In this document: in pieces, positions 5,534-12,895 of the stretch
Layout: every line of letters starts with the position of its first letter
Position numbering within the stretch: position 1 is the stretch's first letter
Origin: a virus
DNA length: 20,863 bases
Reading direction: 5' to 3' (one strand)
Virus record (IMG/VR): IMGVR_UViG_3300032288_000478
Coordinates: 1-20,863 of that record
Made by a program: the position numbers and the translations under genes
Notes under the pieces: model-generated
Database searches by the model: none
Seen by the model: only the letters and a program-made list of their open reading frames with translations
What the model was told of the DNA's origin: nothing

Positions 5534-6033
5534 CTGCCACATCTACGAGTAGTTGCACAGAATTCCATCATTTCATTCACGCCAACAAAGACTAAAAACA
5601 ACACAAAGCAGACTCCACCTATTGCCAAACCAATCTCCAGTTGTTCTTGCTCTTTCTGTTTAGCTTCTTTCTCTGCTTTCTTTAATGCACTTATCTCTTT
5701 GGCGTCTGCCAAGTCCATCTCTGCTTGACGGGCTTTAATCTTCTGCCAAACGTCAATCTTGCCTGTTTGCATGAAGAGCATCTTTAACTCTTCCTCAAAC
5801 GCCCTAGCCTGTTCTAAAGCCATCTCAATCTGCAAAGCCGTACCCATGTTTGAGCCTTTGCCAGACTGCTTGGCCTGAAGCATTGCTTTTGTAGCTACAG
5901 ACTTAGCGTCAAATAGCTTACCAATCATGGGCGCAAGTGAGCCTAAGTCATTGGCAACATTAGCCGCCTTCTTGACCATGCTGATTGCTGACTGTATGCC
6001 AGCTAATGCGGTCATGGGGTCTATTGGTATCAT
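5530..6033 (-). CDS. Membrane protein with coiled coil and C-terminal TM
   Basis: A 167-aa protein from ATG 6033. A GTG at 6048 would add five residues, but ATG 6033 overlaps the stop of the preceding small gene (ATGA) and has GGGAG 8 nt upstream, so it is preferred. The N-terminus is Ala/Gly-rich and helical (DPMTALAGIQSAISMVKKAA), followed by an FEEELKMLF region, a charged coiled coil (about residues 105-130, rich in AEK) and one strong transmembrane segment (LEIGLAIGGVCFVLFLVFVG, about 133-152). The short tail contains three cysteines. I do not recognise it; its position between ejection proteins and holin suggests a virion-associated or lysis-associated membrane protein. Confidence 0.75.
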   Translation of the reverse strand: MIPIDPMTALAGIQSAISMVKKAANVANDLGSLAPMIGKLFDAKSVATKAMLQAKQSGKGSNMGTALQIEMALEQARAFEEELKMLFMQTGKIDVWQKIKARQAEMDLADAKEISALKKAEKEAKQKEQEQLEIGLAIGGVCFVLFLVFVGVNEMMEFCATTRRCGR

Positions 6034-6143
6034 TTCTTTCTCTCCCACTTAATGCAAACAACCCTTCGGTTGTAAACATCACCAGTCCAAGTCCACTTAA
6101 TACATCGGTACTCTATGGTTGCCGCCAAGAGAAAGGCGATCAC
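6030..6143 (-). CDS. 37-aa protein with GDVYNRRVVC motif
   Basis: A 38-codon frame with GTG start (complement of 6141-6143) overlapping the TGA of the preceding 30-aa gene (GTGA), and a TGA stop overlapping the ATG of the next gene. The N-terminus is short and hydrophobic (MIAFLLAATI), then EYRCIKWTWTGDVYNRRVVC with two cysteines (C14, C30), ending IKWERKK. Similar tiny proteins with a C-x-W-x-W-x-GDV-x-x-R-x-VVC core occur in the lysis regions of other phages as far as I recall; function unknown. The paired cysteines could form a periplasmic disulfide if the N-terminus acts as an anchor. A classical lipobox is not visible. Confidence 0.65.
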   Translation of the reverse strand: MIAFLLAATIEYRCIKWTWTGDVYNRRVVCIKWERKK

Positions 6144-6232
6144 GGAAATGCCCAAACAATTACAATACTACAAAATATCACAAATACTGTGACAACGGCT
6201 GCCGCAACAAATGCTAACAGCCAGTCTTTCAT
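6140..6232 (-). CDS. 30-aa single-TM protein
   Basis: A 31-codon frame starting at ATG (complement of 6230-6232), one base after the stop of the 867-aa gene, with GGAG ending about 7 nt upstream. The product is nearly all membrane helix: MKDWLLAFVAAAVVTVFVIF then CSIVIVWAFP. Its TGA stop overlaps the GTG start of the 37-aa gene. The context (first of four consecutive small membrane proteins before the holin) and strict start/stop coupling argue that it is real. It could be a pinholin-like or regulatory peptide, but no family is recognised. Confidence 0.6.
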   Translation of the reverse strand: MKDWLLAFVAAAVVTVFVIFCSIVIVWAFP

Positions 6233-6233
6233 T

Positions 6234-8837
6234 TTAGTCTCCAGACAAAAGTCTGTTAGTCCCACGAATTTCCATCTTAAATGGCTGTGGATTTGTAAGC
6301 AAACCTTCTCTAAAAGCGGCTCGTGTTTTAGGGCCTTGTTGTTTTCTGCTTACATCAGGTCTTGGCAAGCTGAAAGTTTCTTCCATTTGCTCAGCAAGGT
6401 TCATCATGCGTTCTCTGTCAGCTTTGACCTTAGCAAGCTGTTTCTGCTTGTCTTCAATCTCTTTTGCCATTAACCGCAAGTTATTTCGGTTGGCTAATTG
6501 TTCTGTCAAAAGTGCCTCTTGACGCACAAGACTATCAGCTTTTTCACGAGCCTTTTCAACAGCGTTTGTTGCCCATTCTCTATCTTGAATTCTATTAAGA
6601 ATACTCTCGTTAGAAAGAGTCTTCATACCTGGCACAACTTCAGCCAAATCAGCTTTAACCTTGTTCCATGCAATCTTCTCTTCAGCGGTCATCAAGAATG
6701 CTTGATTAACACCTCTCTCAAATGTTGTTTCGCCTTCTTTTTTCGTGATGCGTGTATAGGGTTTTGCACCAGTTTTAGGTGAAATAGTTTGAGTTCTAAA
6801 AAGAGTGCTTGTTTCTGGAACTACTTGACCAGACATCTTTGCAATAGCAGACTCAAGTGCTGAAGGAGCTAATGTTTTTGGTTGTCCGCCAATAGGCGCT
6901 TCTACCAAGTTTCCACCAGCATCAATTACATACTCAACACCACCTCTTGCTGGCTGACGAGTAGCTGCTTCTGCTGCCGCTTGTTGAGCTTCTGCTTGTT
7001 GACCAAGTGTTCGTGATACATCTGCTCTGCGGACATCCTCTGCCCTCAAACCAGAAAGAGTGCCTTGTGCGCTTGGAGAAGGCAATTGTGGAGGCGTTGG
7101 CGCAAAGCCAGGTGTTGTTACTCGTGGGCCATACTGGTTAGGCTGAATAACAAAATTAGGCTGATATGGGCCTTCACCTTGACCTAATACTTCTACTGGA
7201 GCTTGATAAGGAACAATAGCTTGACTCTGAGGAATAGGTTGTGCCGCTGTTGCTACTTGACTAACAGGGATACGGGCATCACGCAAAGTTAAACCCGCTT
7301 GATAACTTGGAGAAGCCAATCGACTTGCCGCCAAAGACCCAATACCTTCGCCAGCCAAAGTTCCCATAAGACCGCCAAATGCCGCACCTCCAACGCCAAA
7401 TTGACTACCAATTGCCGCTCCCGTTGCGCCACCAATACTTGCTCTTGCAATTCGAGGCGTATCAGCAAATCCTTTAGATGGTTTGACAGCAAACGCATCT
7501 GGATAATTACCCGCAATCTTTCCAAGTGCAGCAATATCGCCCGTCATAGCATTATCTTTTTCGGTAATGCGACTAAGTTTGGTGACATCAATAATGCCTG
7601 TATTGAAGTCTGTAGCGGCTTCATAAGCATAAGTTTTAGCCATCTTTTGCCTAGCATCTCTAAACTGAGATAACAGTTTTGGATTGAAAATGTTTGTTTC
7701 AATCATTGACTCTAAAGCAGTGGCAATAGCTAAGTTTGTGTCTGCAACATCTAAAGCAGCAAGGTCTGCGGATTTGTTGTTGTATGTCTTTTGAGCACGT
7801 TGACGCAATGTTTGAACATTTTTAAGGACTTCTGCACCAGTTAAGCCCTTTGTTGTTTTGGTAACGGCATCATCAATAATTGCATTGATACCTTTTGCAT
7901 ATTTTTCTGACCCAATAACAGATTCATCAGGACGTAACCTGTTTAAAGACGAAAGCAATGACTCATCAGCAGTCATTGTTGGTAGTTGCCTAACTTGGTT
8001 ATATGGTTCAGCAACCCTTATTCTTGCGTTATTAAATGGTGTTTTGCTATCAAATTGGGTAGTTTCTGGCAAACCTAATTCATTTAAAGCAACTTTACGC
8101 ACTTGATTTTTGTTTACATCAGTTATTGCTCTTGAGCCTTGCTCTCCAGCAATTGCAGAAATTGTTCGAGTACGAATTGATGGTTGAATATCTTCTGGAG
8201 ACAATGCAATACCAAGACGTTGAGCTTCTACAGCCGCATCAATCTGTGGCCCACGAGCGTAGTCTTCTAAAGACATTCTTTCACGCCTAGCTTGAACCAT
8301 TGGCTCAAAAGGCAATTTTGCACCAATAACGGCTTTCTCTAATGCGGGTGCGGCTAATTCTTGTATTGTTCGAGCAGCAGGTTTAGCAATAGTAGGTGCG
8401 GCAAGACCCAATGAAGCCATGTAACTTTCAACATCTGGCGCAGGAATTCCTGTTTTTTCAGAAATAAATTTAGCACCTTTTTGGAAGTTTTCTCCAATAA
8501 AATCTAGCAGTTGACGACCAGCTTCACCCTGATATTCTGGAGTCTCAGTAACACCAGCCATCTTTCCAAATGGTTTGTCAACAGCAGAAACAATCCTTTG
8601 TGTAGCCGCTTGAGCCTCTTCAGGGGAGCGTCCTAAACGTGCCAAAGGATAGCCTACCATCTGTGCAGCAGCGGGTAATACACCGCCAACAGTAACATCA
8701 GCCAATGAAGCGGCAGACCTTAAAAGTTGGCCTAACGAATTTGTTGGTTGTTGTTTTGGTTTAGCAACCAAAAGGTCTTCATAACCAGAAACGCCCGTAG
8801 CTTCAGTTGGGAGCAAGTCTTCATATCCAGTAGCCAT
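6234..8837 (-). CDS. Large ejection-type internal virion protein
   Basis: An 867-aa mostly helical protein, last of three large genes between the tail proteins and the lysis cassette, where podoviruses encode proteins ejected with the DNA. The N-terminus repeats GYEDLL (residues 4-9 and 18-23). A helical region (about 310-425) contains KSADLAALDVADTNLA and SQFRDARQKMAKTYAYEAAT, a pattern I associate with DNA-injection proteins of other podophages. Around 463-505 is a glycine-zipper stretch (IGGATGAAIGSQFGVGGAAF, then GGLMGTLAGEGIG) able to insert into or cross a membrane. The middle (about 550-640) is Pro/Gln-rich and the C-terminus (about 750-830) is a charged coiled coil. No lysozyme or transglycosylase motif seen. 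CAGGAG precedes the start, which follows directly on the previous stop. Confidence 0.7.
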   Translation of the reverse strand: MATGYEDLLPTEATGVSGYEDLLVAKPKQQPTNSLGQLLRSAASLADVTVGGVLPAAAQMVGYPLARLGRSPEEAQAATQRIVSAVDKPFGKMAGVTETPEYQGEAGRQLLDFIGENFQKGAKFISEKTGIPAPDVESYMASLGLAAPTIAKPAARTIQELAAPALEKAVIGAKLPFEPMVQARRERMSLEDYARGPQIDAAVEAQRLGIALSPEDIQPSIRTRTISAIAGEQGSRAITDVNKNQVRKVALNELGLPETTQFDSKTPFNNARIRVAEPYNQVRQLPTMTADESLLSSLNRLRPDESVIGSEKYAKGINAIIDDAVTKTTKGLTGAEVLKNVQTLRQRAQKTYNNKSADLAALDVADTNLAIATALESMIETNIFNPKLLSQFRDARQKMAKTYAYEAATDFNTGIIDVTKLSRITEKDNAMTGDIAALGKIAGNYPDAFAVKPSKGFADTPRIARASIGGATGAAIGSQFGVGGAAFGGLMGTLAGEGIGSLAASRLASPSYQAGLTLRDARIPVSQVATAAQPIPQSQAIVPYQAPVEVLGQGEGPYQPNFVIQPNQYGPRVTTPGFAPTPPQLPSPSAQGTLSGLRAEDVRRADVSRTLGQQAEAQQAAAEAATRQPARGGVEYVIDAGGNLVEAPIGGQPKTLAPSALESAIAKMSGQVVPETSTLFRTQTISPKTGAKPYTRITKKEGETTFERGVNQAFLMTAEEKIAWNKVKADLAEVVPGMKTLSNESILNRIQDREWATNAVEKAREKADSLVRQEALLTEQLANRNNLRLMAKEIEDKQKQLAKVKADRERMMNLAEQMEETFSLPRPDVSRKQQGPKTRAAFREGLLTNPQPFKMEIRGTNRLLSGD

Positions 8838-10217
8838 TTACAACTCCTGATTAGTTTTTTGTTTAAAACGCTCACGCACTTTATCAGCGGGTGCTCCTGC
8901 GGCAATTGCTGCTTTTGCATTTTGCCTTTCTTGATCTATGCTTACTGTTGATGCAGATGGTGCATTGGTTGGTATTTGTTTTGAAGCAGAAACACCATAT
9001 TGTTTAAGAGCAGGTCTATCAAACAAAGACTTGCCACCTTCTCCATCAAACCAAGCATCTTCTGCGCCATCATAGGTTGTGTTCGTTCTATACCACTTGG
9101 CATAAAAATCACGTTGTTCAATATCTCGCTGTAGTTGCTCTCTAGCAACTGTAAGAATAAACTTATTTGCCTCTTTGGTATTACCCAATCTTGCACCAGT
9201 TTGCTCAATACGCTCGGCATCGGTCTTAGTTTGCGTACCTTTTTGCTCAAGTTGTTTTGACAGAACTGCTTGGTTTGCATTGGCTAAGAATATTTGTGAG
9301 TCTGAGGCAAATCTTTCAGCACCCTGAACCCCCAAAGCAGACAAAACTTTTGCGGCAGAAGCGGCTGTTTCTGTACCAAAACCAGTCTCAAAACCTTTAT
9401 TCAAAATATTCAAATTGGATGTAATTGAAGGTAAATTCTTTTGAGCATTTCTAGCTGTTGGAGCAACATTTTCAAAGAAATCTTTAGTTAAAGATTTTCC
9501 TCGTTCGCTTTGTTCTGCTTTTTGTGATTCTGGCAACTTAACTTCAACTTTTGTTCCACGGCTTTGACCTTCAGCACTAATTGCTGCTTGTACTTGAGCC
9601 AACAACGGAGAGCCAACTGGCAATGTTGCGGCATATTCTTGAAGTTTTTGAATAGTTGTTTTTGACTCTGCCTTATCAGGTTTTTCTGGTTTTTCGTATA
9701 AGACTAAATCTTCAGGCCTTCCCGTTCTTTGATACTCTGCAAGACTTGGGGGGGTATATTTACCAGACTCCACTAATTTTTGGAATGGATCGGCTTGGAC
9801 TCGCTCACGACCTGCTTGAGCCATAGAAGCCGCTGCAGCTGCCCGTCTTTGTTGTGCTTGAGCCATCTCACTCTGTGCTTGACGAGCATATTGAGCCAAA
9901 GCCATAGCACCCTGTTGGTCGCCTGCTTGTGCCAACATCTGAGCGCCTTTTAAGATTGACTCAGGATTAGATTGGTCTATCTGTTGAGCAATAGTGTTAC
10001 GAGTGCTAATTAGCTTTAGTTGTGGGTCTTCAATACCCAAAGCACCAGCAAATCCACGACCTAGTTGACCAACACTTGCACCTAACTGCGCTCTTGCCGC
10101 AGCGCCAGGATCAAGTTGAGCTAATTCATAGCTCCTTTTTAAGTCTTGTTGGTACTGTTGACCCTGATACGATTCAGGAGTCATACCGAACAGACCCGCT
10201 ACTATATTTTCAGCCAT
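8838..10217 (-). CDS. Internal virion / ejection-type protein
   Basis: A 459-aa Ala/Gln-rich helical protein. It begins MAENIVAGLFGMTPESYQ and continues with an A/Q/G-rich helical domain (ARAQLGASVGQLGRGFAGAL, GAQMLAQAGDQQGAMALAQY). Residues ~125-200 are coiled-coil and Pro/Lys linker, and the C-terminal half has long amphipathic helices including RIEQTGARLGNTKEANKFIL and DIEQRDFYAKWYRTNTTYDG. The MAENIxxxLFGxTPE opening is shared by a group of structural proteins of podophages of environmental bacteria, as I recall. It is flanked by two other large virion genes and preceded by TAAGGAA. Role inferred: part of the channel or cargo ejected with the DNA. Confidence 0.68.
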   Translation of the reverse strand: MAENIVAGLFGMTPESYQGQQYQQDLKRSYELAQLDPGAAARAQLGASVGQLGRGFAGALGIEDPQLKLISTRNTIAQQIDQSNPESILKGAQMLAQAGDQQGAMALAQYARQAQSEMAQAQQRRAAAAASMAQAGRERVQADPFQKLVESGKYTPPSLAEYQRTGRPEDLVLYEKPEKPDKAESKTTIQKLQEYAATLPVGSPLLAQVQAAISAEGQSRGTKVEVKLPESQKAEQSERGKSLTKDFFENVAPTARNAQKNLPSITSNLNILNKGFETGFGTETAASAAKVLSALGVQGAERFASDSQIFLANANQAVLSKQLEQKGTQTKTDAERIEQTGARLGNTKEANKFILTVAREQLQRDIEQRDFYAKWYRTNTTYDGAEDAWFDGEGGKSLFDRPALKQYGVSASKQIPTNAPSASTVSIDQERQNAKAAIAAGAPADKVRERFKQKTNQEL

Positions 10218-10226
10218 GATGATTCC

Positions 10227-12398
10227 TTACGAAAATAGACCGCCAAACACATTACCAAGTGATTGACCAAACATGGCATTTGGATTACCTGCCGCCATCA
10301 ATGCTTGAGCATAAGGATTGGTTGTAGCATTAGCACCTGTAGCCAATCTTTGACTAATATTTGCACCTTCTAAACCTAAAGCACCAACCCTAGCACCCGC
10401 AGTAGATGCTGTTTGGCCAAGAGACGCACCCATTTGCAAGGGTTGTTGACCCAAGGTCTCTAAGCCTTGAACTTGTCCCAAAGCAGTCGTATAAGGAGCA
10501 TAGGCTTGTTGCTGACCTGCATAGTAGTTGCCCATAGTCTGTGCGCCAGTACCTAACAATCCCGCACCAAATGCGACATTCTGTTGTCCATACTGTTGAG
10601 CATTAGCCGCCAATTGAGCTTCTTGTTGTGCTCTAGCGTTATACAAAGCCTGTAGTTCAGGAGTAGTTGCACCCAAAGTACCACCTTGAGCCACAGAAAG
10701 ACCGCCACGACCTTGTTGCGTCAATCTGTTTTGCAGATTAGCCAACTCTAGTTCACGACCAGGTTGCAATAAAGCCATCTGCTGATTGAGATAGTTCTGT
10801 GCAACATCTTGTGGTGATTGAGCAATGTATTGATTACCAAGGTTAAACAAGTTCTGAGCGCCCGTTTGAAGAGGAGCAAACTGTGCTTGTGCGCTTTCTG
10901 CTTGTGTTAGACCTTGTTGTGATAAAGCCATTAAGCGGTCTTGCTGAGCTTTAGCTTCAGGGCTTAGTGTGTACCCTGCGCTTGTCAATTGACCAGTAAC
11001 AGGGTCAACTTGGAATTGAGATGTACCAAAACGAGTGGTCATTCCAATAGGTCTAAACTGAGCCGCTTGTTTAGCCGCAGCAGTCTCTGCATCAATTCTT
11101 TGTTGGGCAGCTAGAGCAGCCTCTTTAGATTGTTGCATCTGAAGCAAACTACCCGCTGTACCTAGTCCACCAGAAAGCAAATTAGCAAGATTGTTTAAAT
11201 TTAATCCTGTACCAAGTCCTGTTCCTACACCAGTTGTCAATGCACCAGTTCCTAATGTTCCTGTACCTAAACCAGTTACACCACCAGTTACACCTGTTCC
11301 TGCACCTGTACCCAACAAAGTTGTACCAAGTCCAGAACCAGTAAGAATTCCCGTTCCTGTTAAAGCACCAGTACCTGTTCCAAGCAAAGTAGTGCCAAGA
11401 CCAGAACCCGCTAAAACACCAGTTCCTGTTAATCCTGTACCTGCTGTAATTCCTGCGCCTGTACCTGCCGCACCAAGACCTGCACCCGTTGTGCTAAGAC
11501 CTAGACCGCCAGCACCTGCTGTTATTCCAGTTCCTGTACCCACGGCAACTGTTCCAAGACCTGTGCCTGCCGTTCCAAGAGTTGTGCCGCCAAGAACCCC
11601 TGCTCCTGTCAATGCACCTGCACCTAATAAGGAAGTTCCAAGACCCGATCCTGCTAAGACACCCGTACCTAAACCTGTTCCCGCAGTAATACCTGCACCT
11701 GTACCTAAAGCACCTAAACCTGCGCCAGTAGTGCTTAAACCAAGTCCACCTGCACCTGCTGTTAAACCTGTGCCAAGACCTGTACCTGCCGCAGTTCCCG
11801 CACCCGTTAGTAAGCCCTCTGTAACACCAGGTATTCCAAAGGCTAGACCCGCAACTGCCGCTACTTTAAGAATGTCATCCTTTAAGGTGCTAGAAGATGC
11901 GCCTTGAGTATAGAAAACAGGTTTACCAGACTCATCAAAGTTAACACCAAAACCAGTATTACCTTTGCCTTCGTATGATCCAGACCAAAGGTTTCCACCA
12001 GTTCTTTCACCATAACCAGAAACTAATTTCTCACCTGTCATAGCGTTAATAATTCCATCATCGCCTTTGGCAACTTGCGTAATGTTTGTTACACCACTTT
12101 TAGCCAACTCATCTGCCATATACAAAGCGGCTTTTTCAGGAGGCAATCCACCCGTCCACGCCTCAGTAGTTCCTTGAGAAAGAATCTGATCCGCTAGTTT
12201 ATTAACATTTTCAGCCGTATAAGTATTTGGAGCAGCCGCAACATAGCGTTCTTGCACCGCTTCAGTTGGCAAACCAACAGCCGCAGCCATTTGTGCAGGG
12301 GTGACGTTATATTCCTGCATTGCAGCAGCAATCTGGGCATCACTCATGCCAGGATTTGCAAGCAGAAAATCTACAATTTGTGCGCTAGTTACAGCCAT
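10227..12398 (-). CDS. Large virion protein with a Gly/Thr-rich repeat core
   Basis: A 723-aa protein in three parts. Residues 1-60 are a small helical domain (SAQIVDFLLANPGMSDAQIA, VTPAQMAAAVGLP) of a kind seen at the ends of phage structural proteins. Residues ~190-400 are a low-complexity core of Gly, Thr, Ala and Leu (GTGLGTG, GAGGLGLSTTG) containing an 80-residue-period duplication. Residues ~410-723 are Gln/Ala-rich helix (KEAALAAQQRIDAETAAAK, NLQNRLTQQGRGGLSVAQGG, ending NVFGGLFS). Its place just before the 459- and 867-aa proteins suggests an ejection or inner tail protein; the glycine-rich core might insert into membranes or serve as a flexible tether. AAGGAG precedes ATG 12398. No enzymatic motif is visible. 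Confidence 0.7.
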   Translation of the reverse strand: MAVTSAQIVDFLLANPGMSDAQIAAAMQEYNVTPAQMAAAVGLPTEAVQERYVAAAPNTYTAENVNKLADQILSQGTTEAWTGGLPPEKAALYMADELAKSGVTNITQVAKGDDGIINAMTGEKLVSGYGERTGGNLWSGSYEGKGNTGFGVNFDESGKPVFYTQGASSSTLKDDILKVAAVAGLAFGIPGVTEGLLTGAGTAAGTGLGTGLTAGAGGLGLSTTGAGLGALGTGAGITAGTGLGTGVLAGSGLGTSLLGAGALTGAGVLGGTTLGTAGTGLGTVAVGTGTGITAGAGGLGLSTTGAGLGAAGTGAGITAGTGLTGTGVLAGSGLGTTLLGTGTGALTGTGILTGSGLGTTLLGTGAGTGVTGGVTGLGTGTLGTGALTTGVGTGLGTGLNLNNLANLLSGGLGTAGSLLQMQQSKEAALAAQQRIDAETAAAKQAAQFRPIGMTTRFGTSQFQVDPVTGQLTSAGYTLSPEAKAQQDRLMALSQQGLTQAESAQAQFAPLQTGAQNLFNLGNQYIAQSPQDVAQNYLNQQMALLQPGRELELANLQNRLTQQGRGGLSVAQGGTLGATTPELQALYNARAQQEAQLAANAQQYGQQNVAFGAGLLGTGAQTMGNYYAGQQQAYAPYTTALGQVQGLETLGQQPLQMGASLGQTASTAGARVGALGLEGANISQRLATGANATTNPYAQALMAAGNPNAMFGQSLGNVFGGLFS
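11360..11768 (-). repeat. Two imperfect 240-bp-period repeats in the Gly/Thr core
   Basis: Within the 723-aa gene, residues 211-260 and 291-341 are nearly the same: both contain TAGAGGLGLSTTGAGLGA, then GTGAGITAGTG, then VLAGSGLGT and LLG. The spacing is 80 codons. Further partial copies of GSGLGTTLLGTG follow at about residues 354-365. This is a coding repeat created by duplication and drift. The plus strand over the region reads as Pro/Val-rich only because the codons are complementary. Confidence 0.8.
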
Positions 12399-12407
12399 GA
12401 TTGCTCC

Positions 12408-12887
12408 TTATTGTGGCTCAACAGGCCAAGTAATAGTCCAAGGGAAACCACTTTGCAAAGGAACATCTCTCAATGCTTGGCAGTAGTCTTTCCATGCTTG
12501 TGATGGAGTCATATCGCTACGAAATCTCCAATCAGTTTCTTTCAGCTTGTCATCACGAGTCTGACGAACACTCTTAGCCTGTTCAGCATCTTTAGTGGCT
12601 TTGTAGGCTACTTCTTGTTCAGCAGCAGTAGTCTCACCATCTGTAAAGACAGGGCCAAGGATATATTTGGTGTACCACTTACCATCTACTTGCTCAACAC
12701 CAGAGGCTTGAGAGTATTGGTAAACAGTACCGCCTGTTGCTTGTGGGCCTTCAAAGACTACATCAGCCCCCAAAGCAGTTAAGACTTCAGTTGTTGTTAT
12801 GTCCCATGATGGGCCACCATTGGCTTTTGTATATGCACGAAATTCACTTTCGTACATTACTTGTCCAGTTTGTGTTCGTATTTGCAT
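12408..12887 (-). CDS. Tail fibre assembly chaperone-like protein
   Basis: A 159-aa protein. The C-terminal region carries the signature of the phage tail assembly chaperone group: RDDKLKETDWRFRSDMTPS (about residues 109-127), WKDYCQALRDVP (131-142) and a Pro/Trp-rich end GFPWTITWPVEPQ. The N-terminal ~70 residues (QTGQVMYESEFRAYTKANGG) form a variable domain. Proteins of this group are encoded next to tail fibres and help them fold or trimerise. Here it sits directly after a tail protein and a fibre, which agrees. TAAGGAAC spans the junction with the previous gene and provides the ribosome binding site. Confidence 0.75.
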   Translation of the reverse strand: MQIRTQTGQVMYESEFRAYTKANGGPSWDITTTEVLTALGADVVFEGPQATGGTVYQYSQASGVEQVDGKWYTKYILGPVFTDGETTAAEQEVAYKATKDAEQAKSVRQTRDDKLKETDWRFRSDMTPSQAWKDYCQALRDVPLQSGFPWTITWPVEPQ

Positions 12888-12895
12888 GATGTTCC

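Noticed and set aside
6034-6048. GTG at 6048 as the start of the 167-aa membrane protein
   Set aside because: ATG 6033 overlaps the stop of the 37-aa gene (ATGA), and GGGAG lies at the proper distance upstream, within the would-be extension.
11191-11907. Long plus-strand open frame, 238 codons, rich in Pro and Val
   Set aside because: It is the exact antisense of the Gly/Thr-rich repeat in the 723-aa virion gene; complements of GGT/GGA/ACA codons read as Pro, Val and Thr codons. No ribosome binding site and no operon context.
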